DNA of 64,000 bases, from the NCBI GenBank assembly GCA_963762165.1, contig CAVXJN010000001.1:62001-126000 (forward strand), written 5' to 3'. Below the pieces are notes generated by a model that saw nothing but the letters and a program-made list of their open reading frames with translations, was not told the origin of the DNA and ran no database searches. Of the stretch, positions 1 to 8,638 are shown piece after piece. The first letter of the stretch is position 1. The number at the start of each line of letters is the position of its first letter. The translations under genes were made by a program, and so were the position numbers. This stretch comes from CAVXJN01 sp963762165 (GTDB lineage: Bacteria; Pseudomonadota; Gammaproteobacteria; JASBUN01).

Positions 1-34
1 AGTGGCGCGCGCGACAACGGGGAGCGAGCAGACG

Positions 35-682
35 ATGAGCGATGCCCGCACAGAGATTCTGCGCCGCATCGCCGCCGCCAACGGTCGTTCCATTGCCAGC
101 GAGGTACCGGCACGAATCGCGCAGCGCCTGGGCAACCCGAAAGCCGGGCCGCAACTACATTGGCCCGAGCCGGACCGTGAACGCTTCTTGACGCGCCTGC
201 GCGCCGCTTCCGCCAGCGTCGATCAGGTAGCGGACCTGGCAACCGCGGCAACCGCCATCGCCGAATTTCTGGCCGCGGAACGGGTGTCGGAACCGGCGGT
301 GGTGGCAGCTCACGCCATGCTGAGTTCCTTGCCTCTGGCGAACGCCGAACAGCGGCCGTTGCGAAGCACAGACCGAGTCGCAGTCACGGTTGCATTCGCC
401 GGGGTCGCGGAAACGGGCAGCCTGGCGCTGCTCTCCAGGCCGGAAACCCCCACCGGCTTCAACTTCCTGCCCGAATTTCTGGTCTGTCTGCTGCCGCTGG
501 ATCGAATTCTGTCCAGTCTCGAGGACCTGTGGGTCTTGATCCGCCGCGAGCGTGGTTCCCTGCCGCGGGCAGTCAACCTCGTCACAGGGCCGTCCCGCAC
601 CGCAGACGTTGAGCAGACCATCCAGCTCGGAGCCCATGGGCCGCGCCGTTTGCATGCGATCGTCGTGACGGACCCGATATGA
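35..682 (+). CDS. lutC: LutC/YkgG-family lactate utilization protein C (LUD domain)
   Basis: LUD-domain protein of about 215 residues, the small partner of the LutABC L-lactate oxidation complex, in which LutB and LutC form the iron-sulfur/LUD part. The sequence shows the family's C-terminal signature: a hydrophobic stretch with VAFAGVAETGSL, then RPETPTGFNFLPEF, and near the end NLVTGPSRTADVEQTIQLGAHGP, which matches the usual 'tGPSrTaDIe..lv.GvHGP' motif. I chose the ATG at 35 because the frame stays open to the left edge and the residues before it look like the overlap with an upstream lutB. The frame could in principle start at GTG 2. The neighbours downstream are a TRAP carboxylate transporter and a hydroxyacid dehydrogenase, which fits growth on lactate, glycolate or similar small acids. 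The gene looks complete. Confidence 0.88.
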   Translation: MSDARTEILRRIAAANGRSIASEVPARIAQRLGNPKAGPQLHWPEPDRERFLTRLRAASASVDQVADLATAATAIAEFLAAERVSEPAVVAAHAMLSSLPLANAEQRPLRSTDRVAVTVAFAGVAETGSLALLSRPETPTGFNFLPEFLVCLLPLDRILSSLEDLWVLIRRERGSLPRAVNLVTGPSRTADVEQTIQLGAHGPRRLHAIVVTDPI

Positions 683-711
683 GCGGGCTGCGGAAACGAG
701 TCTTCCCACGA

Positions 712-725
712 TACGGAATTCCGTA
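712..725. promoter_or_regulatory. 14-bp perfect palindrome, candidate operator
   Basis: TACGGAATTCCGTA is a perfect 14-bp palindrome in the 186-bp gap between lutC and dctP. It is also flanked by direct copies of ACGAT (708-712 and 725-729). A GGAA-TTCC core is typical of IclR-family operators, and IclR-type regulators (for example AllR) control glyoxylate/tartronate-semialdehyde genes, so a role for the TRAP operon is plausible. The regulator assignment is inference only. Confidence 0.4.
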
Positions 726-800
726 CGATTTGGCCTATCGGGCCCGTGCCGGACCGCATTCTGGGTTGGCATCCATGGGATACCTGTGGCTATGCTTGGG

Positions 801-812
801 TTATCGCGATAA
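801..812. promoter_or_regulatory. 12-bp perfect palindrome upstream of dctP
   Basis: TTATCGCGATAA is a perfect palindrome 57 bp before the dctP start codon. It could be a second operator for the TRAP operon or the base of a leader hairpin. No regulator can be named from the sequence. Confidence 0.25.
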
Positions 813-868
813 GCGATCCGGTACGCGCACCTCGCGTGAGCGATAAAAAAGAGAATGAGGAGACAGTC

Positions 869-2005
869 ATGACTGACCACACAAACAAGCCCGGGAACGG
901 CGATGCAGCCGGCGCAGGACGGCGTCAATTTCTCAAATCCGCTGCCGCCGTCGGTGGCGCCGCGATTCTCGGCGCCCCCTACATTCGCAACGCGCAAGCA
1001 GCGCAAACCACCACCTGGAAAATCCAGACTTCCTGGCCCGGGGGCATCGGGCTCGACATCTTCAAGGAATGGTGTAACGGCATCGTTGAAAGAACCGGCG
1101 GTGAACTGGCATTCAAGCCCTTTGGCGCCAAGGACGTGGTCGGCGACTTCCAGCTGTTCGATGCAGTGAAAAACGGCGTGCTGGACGCCATGAACCCGTT
1201 CACGTTGTACTGGGCGGGGCGCATGCCCGCCGCCGTCTTCTTGAGTTCCTACCCGTTGGGTCCGCGCACCGAGGGAGAATGGGATACCTTCTACTACGGC
1301 CTCGGCGGTCTGGAACTGGCCCGCGAGTTGTTCGCCAAGCAGGGCATGTACTACGTCGGCCCCATTCAACATGGCCCGAACATCATCCACTCCAAGGTCC
1401 CGATCAATTCCATCGACGATTTCCGCGGCCGCAAGATGCGTCTCCCCGGCGGCATGGTGGCCGAGGTGTTCCAGGCGGCCGGCGCCAAGACCACGCTGTT
1501 GCCCGGATCTGAAATCTTCCCGGCGTTGGAAAAAGGCACCATCGATGTCGCCGACTACGTCGGTCCGGCCATCAACTATGCGTTGGGTTTCCAACAGGTC
1601 ACCAAGTACATCTCCATGGGCCCTCCCGGCTTCATGTCCATTTATCAACCGGTCGATCTCATGGATCTCACGGTATCGGATCGAGCCTGGAACAAGCTGT
1701 CCGACAAAATGAAGCAGTTCGTGGAAAGCGAAGTACATGTGTACTCGGACATGCATCACGCCAAGATCCAGAAGGCGGACCAGGAAGCTTGGCCGAAGTT
1801 CGAAAAGGCCGGCACCACCATTACACGCTTGAGCGAAAAAGACGTGGAAGCGTTCACCATGCTCGCCGTGCCCATCTGGTACAAGTGGGCCAACAAGGAC
1901 AAGAACGCCGCTCGCGCCTTCAAGATCCAGCTCGACTACATGATGTCCGGCAGTTTGGGTTATGTAACGCCCAGCATGGTCAAGGGCCAGAAACTCATCG
2001 TCTAG
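869..2005 (+). CDS. dctP: TRAP transporter substrate-binding protein, DctP family
   Basis: Periplasmic solute receptor of a TRAP transporter, which captures a small carboxylate and hands it to the DctQM membrane complex. About 378 residues, normal for the family. The ATG at 869 follows an AGGAGA Shine-Dalgarno five bases away. The N-terminus carries a twin-arginine-like signal (RRQFLKSAAAVGGAAILGAP) ending near AQA, so export is probably by Tat. The mature part has the DctP pattern: WKIQTSWPGG at the start, then GRKMRLPGGM with the conserved substrate-contacting arginine, and a C-terminal helix region. Tat-exported receptors with this start are common among transporters for 2-oxo- and hydroxy-acids, including lactate, which would match the adjacent lutC. 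The actual ligand cannot be read from sequence. Confidence 0.93.
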   Translation: MTDHTNKPGNGDAAGAGRRQFLKSAAAVGGAAILGAPYIRNAQAAQTTTWKIQTSWPGGIGLDIFKEWCNGIVERTGGELAFKPFGAKDVVGDFQLFDAVKNGVLDAMNPFTLYWAGRMPAAVFLSSYPLGPRTEGEWDTFYYGLGGLELARELFAKQGMYYVGPIQHGPNIIHSKVPINSIDDFRGRKMRLPGGMVAEVFQAAGAKTTLLPGSEIFPALEKGTIDVADYVGPAINYALGFQQVTKYISMGPPGFMSIYQPVDLMDLTVSDRAWNKLSDKMKQFVESEVHVYSDMHHAKIQKADQEAWPKFEKAGTTITRLSEKDVEAFTMLAVPIWYKWANKDKNAARAFKIQLDYMMSGSLGYVTPSMVKGQKLIV

Positions 2006-2026
2006 TCGCCTGATGCACGTGGTACA

Positions 2027-2054
2027 TCGCGGAGGCGTTCGCGCGCCTCCGCGA
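2027..2054 (+). promoter_or_regulatory. Intercistronic hairpin between dctP and dctQ
   Basis: An 11-bp perfect stem (TCGCGGAGGCG / CGCCTCCGCGA, 2027-2037 and 2044-2054) with a six-base loop TTCGCG lies just after the dctP stop. No T-run follows it, so it is not a classical terminator. Such a hairpin may protect the dctP message from 3' decay and keep the binding protein more abundant than the membrane subunits; this role is inferred from position. Confidence 0.5.
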
Positions 2055-2088
2055 GCATGTGTGCATGTTGCCGAGGTCGCGTCCGCTT

Positions 2089-3198
2089 ATGCCGAGTCTG
2101 ACTTTCGTTCTGCCTCATTGGATGTATTGGTCGGGGCTGTTACTGTTCCCGTTGTTTGCCATGTTCGTCGTTCGCCGCGAAAAGCAACGAACGGACAAGG
2201 GCAGCACCAGCCTGGCAACAGCCTATCTGTTGCTGATCATTGCCGGCTTCGCCGGTCTGCATCGTTTCTATGTGCGCAGTCTTTGGGGGCTGGTATTCAT
2301 ACCGTTGTTCCTGGGCATCCTGTGGGGAAACGTTCACACCCGCGACGCCCGCAATGAAGCATCCGCCGCCGAAAACCAGGTGATGATCGCCAAATTCGAG
2401 CTGCAACGCGCCCAGGAGCGCAATGAAGAGCAGGTTCCTGAGAAACGCCAAGCGCTCGAGCAAGCGCAACAGTCAGTGTCCACAGCCCAAGAAACGAGCT
2501 TGTTCTGGCACCGTGTGCCGCGCTACATCGCGCTCGTATTGCTGTTGCTGCTGGTAGTCGATGCTGTTTTATTGCCGGGCCTGGTCCGGCGCTGCCGGTC
2601 ACGGGAACCCGAGCGACCGCCTGAACCGTCACCACCGGATTGGACCGATTCCCAGGCTGAGATGGATCGCGATCCGAGCAAAACCGTGCACAGTTGGCTG
2701 ACGGACCCGATCGACAAGCTGAGCGGCTTTACCGGCCACTTCGTTGCGCTCTGGTCGATCCTCGCCGTGTTCGCCTATTACTACGAAGTCATCGCGCGCT
2801 ACGTGTTCAATTCGCCGACCAATTGGGTACATGAATCCATGTTTCTGATGTTCGGTATGCAGTATTTGATTGCAGGCGCCTATGCGCTGCGCGAAGGATC
2901 CCATGTCCGGGTCGATGTGATTTACATGTACTTTCCCGAGCGAGTCAAAGCGCTCGTGGACGTCATCACCTCGGTATTCTTTTTCATTTTCACTGTCACC
3001 CTCCTCTGGACCGGCTGGACGTTTGCAATGGACTCCATGAGCGTTCAGGAAGTGTCGTTTACTGAATGGGCGATCCAGTACTGGCCAGTAAAGCTGGCGA
3101 TGCCGATCGGCGCGGCATTGATCGTGTTGCAGGGCATAGCGCACTTGATCAAAGACATTATGGTCGTTGCGGGAAAGGGGGTACGGCGTGGGAGTTGA
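2089..3198 (+). CDS. dctQ: TRAP small permease (DctQ) fused to an N-terminal TM2-like domain
   Basis: Membrane protein of about 369 residues, twice the normal DctQ length. The C-terminal half (from about 220, after DPIDKLSGFTGHF) is a four-helix DctQ subunit with the usual NWVHES..LMFGMQYLIAGAYALREGSHVRVD block. The N-terminal half has membrane helices around a TM2-domain motif (FAGLHRFYVRSLWG), then an acidic/basic coiled-coil segment rich in E, Q and R (about residues 95-140), another membrane helix (YIALVLLLLLVVDAVLLPGL) and a proline-rich linker. The start could be ATG 2059 or ATG 2089; neither has a good Shine-Dalgarno, and I prefer 2089 because the more upstream start codon sits right on the hairpin. 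It is co-transcribed with dctP and overlaps dctM. The extra half is unusual: it could sense or scaffold, but its role is unknown. Confidence 0.85.
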   Translation: MPSLTFVLPHWMYWSGLLLFPLFAMFVVRREKQRTDKGSTSLATAYLLLIIAGFAGLHRFYVRSLWGLVFIPLFLGILWGNVHTRDARNEASAAENQVMIAKFELQRAQERNEEQVPEKRQALEQAQQSVSTAQETSLFWHRVPRYIALVLLLLLVVDAVLLPGLVRRCRSREPERPPEPSPPDWTDSQAEMDRDPSKTVHSWLTDPIDKLSGFTGHFVALWSILAVFAYYYEVIARYVFNSPTNWVHESMFLMFGMQYLIAGAYALREGSHVRVDVIYMYFPERVKALVDVITSVFFFIFTVTLLWTGWTFAMDSMSVQEVSFTEWAIQYWPVKLAMPIGAALIVLQGIAHLIKDIMVVAGKGVRRGS

Positions 3199-4555
3199 AA
3201 TCGGTATCGGCTTGCTGACCCTGATCGTATTCGGTTCACTTGCCATTTTGTTGATGGCGGGTCTGCCGCTGGCGTTTGTCACCGGCGGCCTCGCTGTGGT
3301 GTTTTTGTTCATCTTCGGCGACGCGCAGATGCTCAATATCCTGCCTTCGCGCATTTTCCCGATGATGACCAACTATCAGCTTTCGGCGATCCCATTGTTC
3401 ATCTTCATGGCATCGATGCTCGAGCGGGCAGGCATTATCGAAGAGCTTTTCGACGTAATTTACAAACTGCTCGGCGGACTCAAAGGCGGACTTGCGGTAT
3501 CCACCATCATTGCATCGACCATTCTCGCCGCCATGGCCGGCGTAATTGGCGCCACGGAAGTCACCATGGGCATTATCGCGCTTCCGGCGATGCTCAAACG
3601 CAATTACAACGCCGAAATGGCTTGCGGCTCCATTCTTGCCGGGGGCACTCTCGGCATCCTGATTCCACCCTCGATTCTGGCCATTTTGTTCGCTGTCGTG
3701 GCACAGCAATCGGTCGGCGAATTGTTTCTGGGTTCCGTCGTACCGGGCCTGCTTCTGTCGAGCATCTACATGCTCTATGTGTTGATCCGCAGCTACATCA
3801 ATCCGGCGATGGGACCGGCCCTGGCACCGGAAGAACGGGTGAGCACCAGAGCGAAGTTCAGCCTGCTACGCGGCATGATTGCGCCGATCATTCTGATCGT
3901 GCTGGTATTGGGCGTCATCTTCGGCGGTATTGCGACCCCCGTTGAAGCCGCCGGCATCGGTACCATTGGTTCGGTGATCGTCGCGGCTCTCCACCGGAGG
4001 CTGTCCTGGACCGCGGTGTTCGAAGCTTCCACCACCACCTTGAAAGCGACGGCGATGGTGTTGTGGATCGTGTTCGGCGCGACGATGTTCGTCGGTTTCT
4101 ATATCGTCAATGGCGGCCAAGCCTTCGTCAGTGAGGCACTGGCAGGTTCAGGGCTCGGTCCCTACGGCATTTTGCTGGTGATGATGATACTGCTCATCAT
4201 CCTCGGCATGTTTCTGGACTGGGTCGGCATCCTGTTGCTTGCGGTGCCGATTTTCGTGCCGTTGATGAAGACCCTGAGCTTCGATGGCCTGCTGGGGCTG
4301 CCGGGCGTCGCGCCGCAGGACATCTCTCTATGGTTTGCGGTCGTTTATATGGTGAACATGCAGATGTCATTCTTGAGTCCGCCGTTTGGCTACGCGTTAT
4401 TCTATCTCAAGAGCGTGGCACCACCGGAAGTGACCATGGGCACCATATTCCGGGCATCGTTACCTTTCCTGGCGTTGCAGGCGTTCGGTTTGACGCTTTG
4501 CATCCTGTTCCCCGATCTGGTGCTGTGGTTGCCGAATCTGGTGTACGGCGATTGA
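3188..4555 (+). CDS. dctM: TRAP transporter large permease, DctM family
   Basis: Twelve-helix integral membrane subunit that forms the transport path of the TRAP system, driven by a sodium gradient in studied members. About 455 residues, usual length. I chose the GTG at 3188 because AAGGGGG precedes it by a suitable distance and the protein then begins directly with the first membrane helix (GVEIGIGLLTLIVFGSLAIL). Characteristic DctM segments are visible: ATEVTMGIIALPAM, GSILAGGTLGILIPPSI and the C-terminal MVNMQMSFLSPPFGYALFYL. It overlaps the end of dctQ by 11 bases, so the two subunits are translationally coupled. Confidence 0.94.
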   Translation: MGVEIGIGLLTLIVFGSLAILLMAGLPLAFVTGGLAVVFLFIFGDAQMLNILPSRIFPMMTNYQLSAIPLFIFMASMLERAGIIEELFDVIYKLLGGLKGGLAVSTIIASTILAAMAGVIGATEVTMGIIALPAMLKRNYNAEMACGSILAGGTLGILIPPSILAILFAVVAQQSVGELFLGSVVPGLLLSSIYMLYVLIRSYINPAMGPALAPEERVSTRAKFSLLRGMIAPIILIVLVLGVIFGGIATPVEAAGIGTIGSVIVAALHRRLSWTAVFEASTTTLKATAMVLWIVFGATMFVGFYIVNGGQAFVSEALAGSGLGPYGILLVMMILLIILGMFLDWVGILLLAVPIFVPLMKTLSFDGLLGLPGVAPQDISLWFAVVYMVNMQMSFLSPPFGYALFYLKSVAPPEVTMGTIFRASLPFLALQAFGLTLCILFPDLVLWLPNLVYGD

Positions 4556-4591
4556 TCGCCCGCCCAGCGCACCACAAAGGAGTGTTAATCC

Positions 4592-5491
4592 ATGTCTGAG
4601 ATCAAACTCGGTTTCATTGGCCTCGGCATCATGGGCCGGCCGATGGCGATCAATTTGTTGCACGCCGGCTACAACGTGTTTATCTATGGGCGCCGAGAGG
4701 AAAGCATGGCCCCGGTTACAAGGGAAGGCGGCGAACGCTGCGCCCACCCGGCTCAAGTGGCCACGCAGGCCGACATCGTCTTCACCATGGTCGCGGACAC
4801 ACCGGACGTGCAGGAAGTCATCTTGGGCGGCAACGGCGTCATCGAAGGTGTGCGCGACGAATCGATCGTGGTTGATATGAGCACCATTTCTCCATCCGCT
4901 ACGCGCGACATGGCGGCGCGTTTGGCGGCGAAGGGTGCACACATGCTCGATGCCCCTGTTTCGGGCGGTGAGCAAGGCGCAATCGACGGTACGTTATCCA
5001 TCATGGTCGGCGGCAATGCCGAAGCGTTTGAACGTGTCAAACCCATGTTCGAAATCATGGGCAAGAATATCGTTCACATCGGCGACAGCGGCGCCGGCCA
5101 AGTGACCAAGAGCTGTAATCAAGTGGTCATTGCGCAAACCATTGCCGCTGTCGGAGAAGCCATGATCCTGGCTAAAGCTTCGGGAGTCGATCCGGTCAAA
5201 GTCAGGCGGGCACTATTGGGTGGATTTGCGGCCAGCCGGGTGCTGGAACTCCATGGCCAACGCATGTTGGATGGCAATTACGCGCCGGGCTTCAAAGCGA
5301 GCCTGCACCAAAAGGACATGCGCATCGTGCTCGAAACCGCCGCGGAGCTCGGCATCGCCATACCGGGCGCAGCGGCCGTCACGCAATTGATCAATGCCCT
5401 GGTCGGAACCGGCGGAGGTGAGCTGGATTCGGCGGCAATCGCCCAGTTACAGCAACAATTGAACGGCATTCAATTGGTCGGCCAGGACTAG
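4592..5491 (+). CDS. NAD(P)-dependent 2-hydroxy-3-oxopropionate reductase / 3-hydroxyisobutyrate dehydrogenase family
   Basis: Beta-hydroxyacid dehydrogenase of 299 residues. The N-terminal Rossmann fold has GFIGLGIMGRPMAINLL, followed by the substrate-site DAPVSGGEQGA and the catalytic-lysine region GAGQVTKSCNQ, the K being the general catalyst in this family. The closest known functions are tartronate semialdehyde reductase (GarR/GlxR, making glycerate in glyoxylate or glucarate catabolism) and 3-hydroxyisobutyrate dehydrogenase; the sequence alone does not separate them. An AAAGGAG site lies seven bases before the ATG. It follows dctM by 36 bases, so it is probably in the TRAP operon and handles the imported acid or its product. 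Confidence 0.85.
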   Translation: MSEIKLGFIGLGIMGRPMAINLLHAGYNVFIYGRREESMAPVTREGGERCAHPAQVATQADIVFTMVADTPDVQEVILGGNGVIEGVRDESIVVDMSTISPSATRDMAARLAAKGAHMLDAPVSGGEQGAIDGTLSIMVGGNAEAFERVKPMFEIMGKNIVHIGDSGAGQVTKSCNQVVIAQTIAAVGEAMILAKASGVDPVKVRRALLGGFAASRVLELHGQRMLDGNYAPGFKASLHQKDMRIVLETAAELGIAIPGAAAVTQLINALVGTGGGELDSAAIAQLQQQLNGIQLVGQD

Positions 5492-5519
5492 GCCTAGGGT
5501 TCCAGAAGCGCGTACCGTT

Positions 5520-5957
5520 TTACAACGGCGCCAGATAGCCGCCGCCACGTCGGCGCCGTTTAGGCATGCGGTGGATCAGCTGCCAGAACGCTGCGGCGAC
5601 AACCAGTGCGTGATAAGAAATCAAGATAACGAGTTGCGGGCGATAGTCTGCCGTCACGATTGCGGCCAACGGACCGGCCGCCACCGCCATCACACCCAGC
5701 TTTACCGGCGTCAATCCGCCCCAGCGGTTCAAGATCAAGATGATCGGCAACGCATAAAACATGACACCGCCAAACGCACTCACCGGAACGAGCGCCAACA
5801 TGACCAACAATGTGGTCCAGCCGACCTGGTCGAGTTTGGCGCCGAACGACAACAGCGAAACCATCAAAAGAACGGCTGCCGGGAGTGCCGCCAACGCGCT
5901 CAGCGATGCGGCCGCGAACAAATTTTGTGGACTGTAGGTTTCCGTAACGGGTTCCAT
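5520..5957 (-). CDS. Hypothetical four-helix membrane protein
   Basis: Small hydrophobic protein of about 145 residues (start at the internal ATG, MEPVTETYSPQ) with four predicted membrane spans: ALAALPAAVLLMVSLLSF, LLVMLALVPVSAFGGVMFYALPIILIL, KLGVMAVAAGPLAAIV and ILISYHALVVAAAFWQLI. The C-terminal tail is strongly basic (HRMPKRRRRGGG), which fits a cytoplasmic end. It is convergent with the dehydrogenase gene, with 28 bases between the stops. I do not recognise a family and propose no function. Confidence 0.6.
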   Translation of the reverse strand: MEPVTETYSPQNLFAAASLSALAALPAAVLLMVSLLSFGAKLDQVGWTTLLVMLALVPVSAFGGVMFYALPIILILNRWGGLTPVKLGVMAVAAGPLAAIVTADYRPQLVILISYHALVVAAAFWQLIHRMPKRRRRGGGYLAPL

Positions 5958-6221
5958 GCTCCCATCCGCTGGGCAAATGACGAACCATATCCTCATTCAC
6001 ACTAGAGTTAATGGGGACGCCTTTTCTCTACCGTATTACACGCTTCTCGCAGCAAAGAAGTTCCAAAAAACTTCCTGCGGCGACTCCCGTGCGTCGCTTG
6101 AACAAGCGCGTGGAACCGCGGCGCGCGCCGGTTAAAAGAGATCTTGCTGCAATGGGTATTGGTATCGGCGCCCCATGTGGGAGGTTCCCGTCCTCCGCAG
6201 AGCGGTTCGTAAAACGTTACA

Positions 6222-6252
6222 GGCGCGCTGCCTCCGACCGGCGGCAGCGCGC
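6222..6252 (-). terminator. Hairpin downstream of the Sel1-repeat gene
   Basis: Perfect 10-bp stem GCGCGCTGCC / GGCAGCGCGC (6223-6232 and 6243-6252) immediately followed (for the minus strand: preceded) by a second palindrome GCGCTTCGCGAAGCGC at 6249-6264. The pair lies just beyond the stop codon of the gene at 6273. No long U-tract follows, so termination is plausible but not certain. Confidence 0.4.
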
Positions 6253-6272
6253 TTCGCGAAGCGCCTGTTGGT

Positions 6273-7586
6273 TTATTTTTTATTGTCTGATTTCTTTGCT
6301 GCGTCGGCCCATTTCTTGGCCTTTGCGGCGTCCTTCGGTACACCGAACAATCCCTCGGCGTAGATTCTGGCCAACGCCTTTTGCGACGTTTCGTGCCCCG
6401 CTTCTGCCGCGCGTTGCAGCAAGCCCAGCCCTTTCGCTTGGTCCTTGGTAACGCCTGCCACGCCCTGCAAGTACATCAATCCCAGCACATGAATCGCACC
6501 GGCATGGCCTTTTTCTACCTGTGGTTTTAGCAGACGCTCAAGATTTTGACCTGACAGTTCGTCTCCGCGCAACGCGGCTTGCATCAGCCAATCGGCGCCC
6601 TGTGTCACGTTCTGTTCTATTCCCTCGCCCTTGATCAACATGACACCGTAATAACGCTGCGCCAACGGCACCCCTGCGCGAGCCGCCAACCTGTATAGCC
6701 GTGCCGCTTCTTCGAGATCCTTTTCGACACCGTCACCATAATAATAGTGACTGGCAAGATTGGTCATGGCATTGGCGTTGCCGACTGCTGCAGCGCGCCG
6801 ATAGTACTGCATCGCTTTTGCCGGCTCCTTTGGGCCGCCCTGACCACGGGCATGCATGACGCCCAGGTTGTACAGGCCATCGGGGTCGCCGGCATCCGCC
6901 AGCGGCTGAAACGCTTTGCGGGCCTCCGCGTAATTGCCGGCGTTATAGGCTTTGATCGCCTTGTCGAGCAATGCAGCGTAATCGGGGGATTGCTTGATGT
7001 ATTGGCTGATACCTTTGCGAACGTTTTGCAGGCCTTCGCGCATGGCTGCAAGCCCCTGTTCGCCGCTTGCGCCAACCAATATCAAAGCCAGATTGGGTGT
7101 CAGCTGAAACTCTTCTTGGATCGTGGTTACGCCCTCGGCGGCACCGGAATATTCATAATCCATATACGCGATTCCGTTGGCCTTCTGCAGGCCGCAACGC
7201 TTGACCTTGACCCTGTCGCCGTACAACGCCTTGAGCTGTGCCGGCATGCGATCGCAAGCGGTTTTGGCATCGTCCGCACTCTGTGCGATTGCGCGGACGT
7301 TTCCCTGGACGCTGATGTTGTTCGCGAACGCCTTGGTGGAATGTTTGCGGTCGAAATAGTATTCGATCTTGCCGGTAGCCACGCGCTTGAGCGCTTGTTG
7401 CTCGGCTTCCTCGCCCATGTCCTTGATGCCGAGTCCCTTGTCCTTGAATTGCGCCAGGCGCTCTGGCGTCACCACAACCCAATAATCGGGTAGCTGAAAT
7501 TCAAATCCATAGCCGCTTTTGTAACTCGCGGCCGAAGCTGCCAATGGCAGCAATGCAACAGTCAGCAACAACACTCGTAGGGACAA
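6273..7586 (-). CDS. Exported Sel1-repeat (TPR-like) protein
   Basis: About 437 residues. The TTG at 7586 is chosen because an AGGAGGT Shine-Dalgarno lies the right distance upstream, whereas the longer frame would start inside it. A signal peptide (SLRVLLLTVALLPLAASA) is followed by a unique region of roughly 190 residues and then by at least five Sel1-like repeats with the typical AMxxLAxxYxxGxGVxxDxxxAAxxYRxAA pattern, for example GLYNLGVMHARGQGG and AMTNLASHYYYGDGVEKD. Sel1 repeats are protein-interaction solenoids. The protein is probably periplasmic. Its partner is unknown. A hairpin downstream and its own ribosome site suggest a single-gene unit. Confidence 0.82.
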   Translation of the reverse strand: MSLRVLLLTVALLPLAASAASYKSGYGFEFQLPDYWVVVTPERLAQFKDKGLGIKDMGEEAEQQALKRVATGKIEYYFDRKHSTKAFANNISVQGNVRAIAQSADDAKTACDRMPAQLKALYGDRVKVKRCGLQKANGIAYMDYEYSGAAEGVTTIQEEFQLTPNLALILVGASGEQGLAAMREGLQNVRKGISQYIKQSPDYAALLDKAIKAYNAGNYAEARKAFQPLADAGDPDGLYNLGVMHARGQGGPKEPAKAMQYYRRAAAVGNANAMTNLASHYYYGDGVEKDLEEAARLYRLAARAGVPLAQRYYGVMLIKGEGIEQNVTQGADWLMQAALRGDELSGQNLERLLKPQVEKGHAGAIHVLGLMYLQGVAGVTKDQAKGLGLLQRAAEAGHETSQKALARIYAEGLFGVPKDAAKAKKWADAAKKSDNKK

Positions 7587-7635
7587 ACTACACCTCCTCA
7601 ATCCGCCCTGAATGGCGGCATCTACGCTTTGGCGG

Positions 7636-8430
7636 CTAATGCCGCGCGAAGTGATCCAGCCAGGCAGAAACGATTTCCACTAGACGGTCGCTTTTGCCGC
7701 GAAAGAAATGATCGGCCTCGGGAATCTCGGTCTGTTCGTAGGTTCCCTTCGTTTTCCCTGCCGCAAGACGCACCGACGCGGACTTTACCGCATCCTCGTC
7801 CTGACTGCCGTACAGATCGAGCATCGGCAATTGGATGCGTTCGAGAAATGCCGTGGTATGCATGCGCGGATCGCTGCCGAGACGACCGCGCATGCCAACG
7901 GCGACGAATGCTTTGACGTCTTCAATGCTGGCCGGGTTCCCGGCGAGATAGGACGTCGTCATGGCGGTGCCGAGGCTATGGGCCACCAGCACGATGTTGT
8001 GATAGCCCCGTCCTTGCAGATAGCGTCTCGCGGCATCGATGCGGGCCGGTACTTCCGCAAACAAAGGTGCGTATTGCCCAACCTCGGCGTCGTTCGCCAG
8101 GATCGGCATTTGAATCGACAACGTGGTCCAGCCCTTTTCCGGCAAACCCACGCGCAATGGCGCCACCACGTCCTGCCAGTCGGGATGGGCGCCCAGCCCG
8201 TGCATGATGATGGCCGCGCCTTTGGCAGGCGTTGCGGCGGCTTCGGTATAGAGGCCGAGGAATTTGCCATCGTGGCCCTGCAGCCACACCGCCTCACCGA
8301 CCACCAGAAATTCCACGGTTTGATCCGCCCAGCGGCTTTCCTTTTCGCGATCCGAGGCGAACGCGATTTCCGCAACCAAGGCCAGCACGGCGAACAGGAG
8401 ACCGTACAACCGCGAATTGATGGGGATCAT
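7636..8430 (-). CDS. DUF3530-like alpha/beta-hydrolase, exported
   Basis: 264-residue protein with an N-terminal signal peptide (LYGLLFAVLALVAEIAFA) and an alpha/beta-hydrolase fold. The oxyanion region is IIMHGLGAHPDW, the nucleophile elbow is VLVAHSLGTAM with serine as nucleophile, the acid is likely in LDLYGSQDEDAV, and the histidine is in EADHFFRGK near the C-terminus. All triad members are therefore present. DUF3530 members are periplasmic proteins of unknown substrate. It stands alone between the Sel1 gene and the divergent SOS operon. Confidence 0.78.
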   Translation of the reverse strand: MIPINSRLYGLLFAVLALVAEIAFASDREKESRWADQTVEFLVVGEAVWLQGHDGKFLGLYTEAAATPAKGAAIIMHGLGAHPDWQDVVAPLRVGLPEKGWTTLSIQMPILANDAEVGQYAPLFAEVPARIDAARRYLQGRGYHNIVLVAHSLGTAMTTSYLAGNPASIEDVKAFVAVGMRGRLGSDPRMHTTAFLERIQLPMLDLYGSQDEDAVKSASVRLAAGKTKGTYEQTEIPEADHFFRGKSDRLVEIVSAWLDHFARH

Positions 8431-8638
8431 GGGTGGCCCTCAGGCAAGAACCAAATAAATAGATAGGGAATTATGGATGAATCCGATGCGCTTGGTGGAC
8501 CCGGCACGTTAGCAGAGCCGTTGGAGGTGCGGCAAGCGCCGCCGCTGGATGTATCGCTGCCGTTGCCGCGACCGCCACGCGCCGATATAAGCCTCTGATA
8601 ATGATTTGAAAATAAAAGCGCTTGTGACCCTTTTCCAT

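Noticed and set aside
155..1759. Long minus-strand open frame opposite dctP
   Set aside because: It is antisense to well conserved genes, has no ribosome site or family resemblance and is expected in GC-rich DNA.
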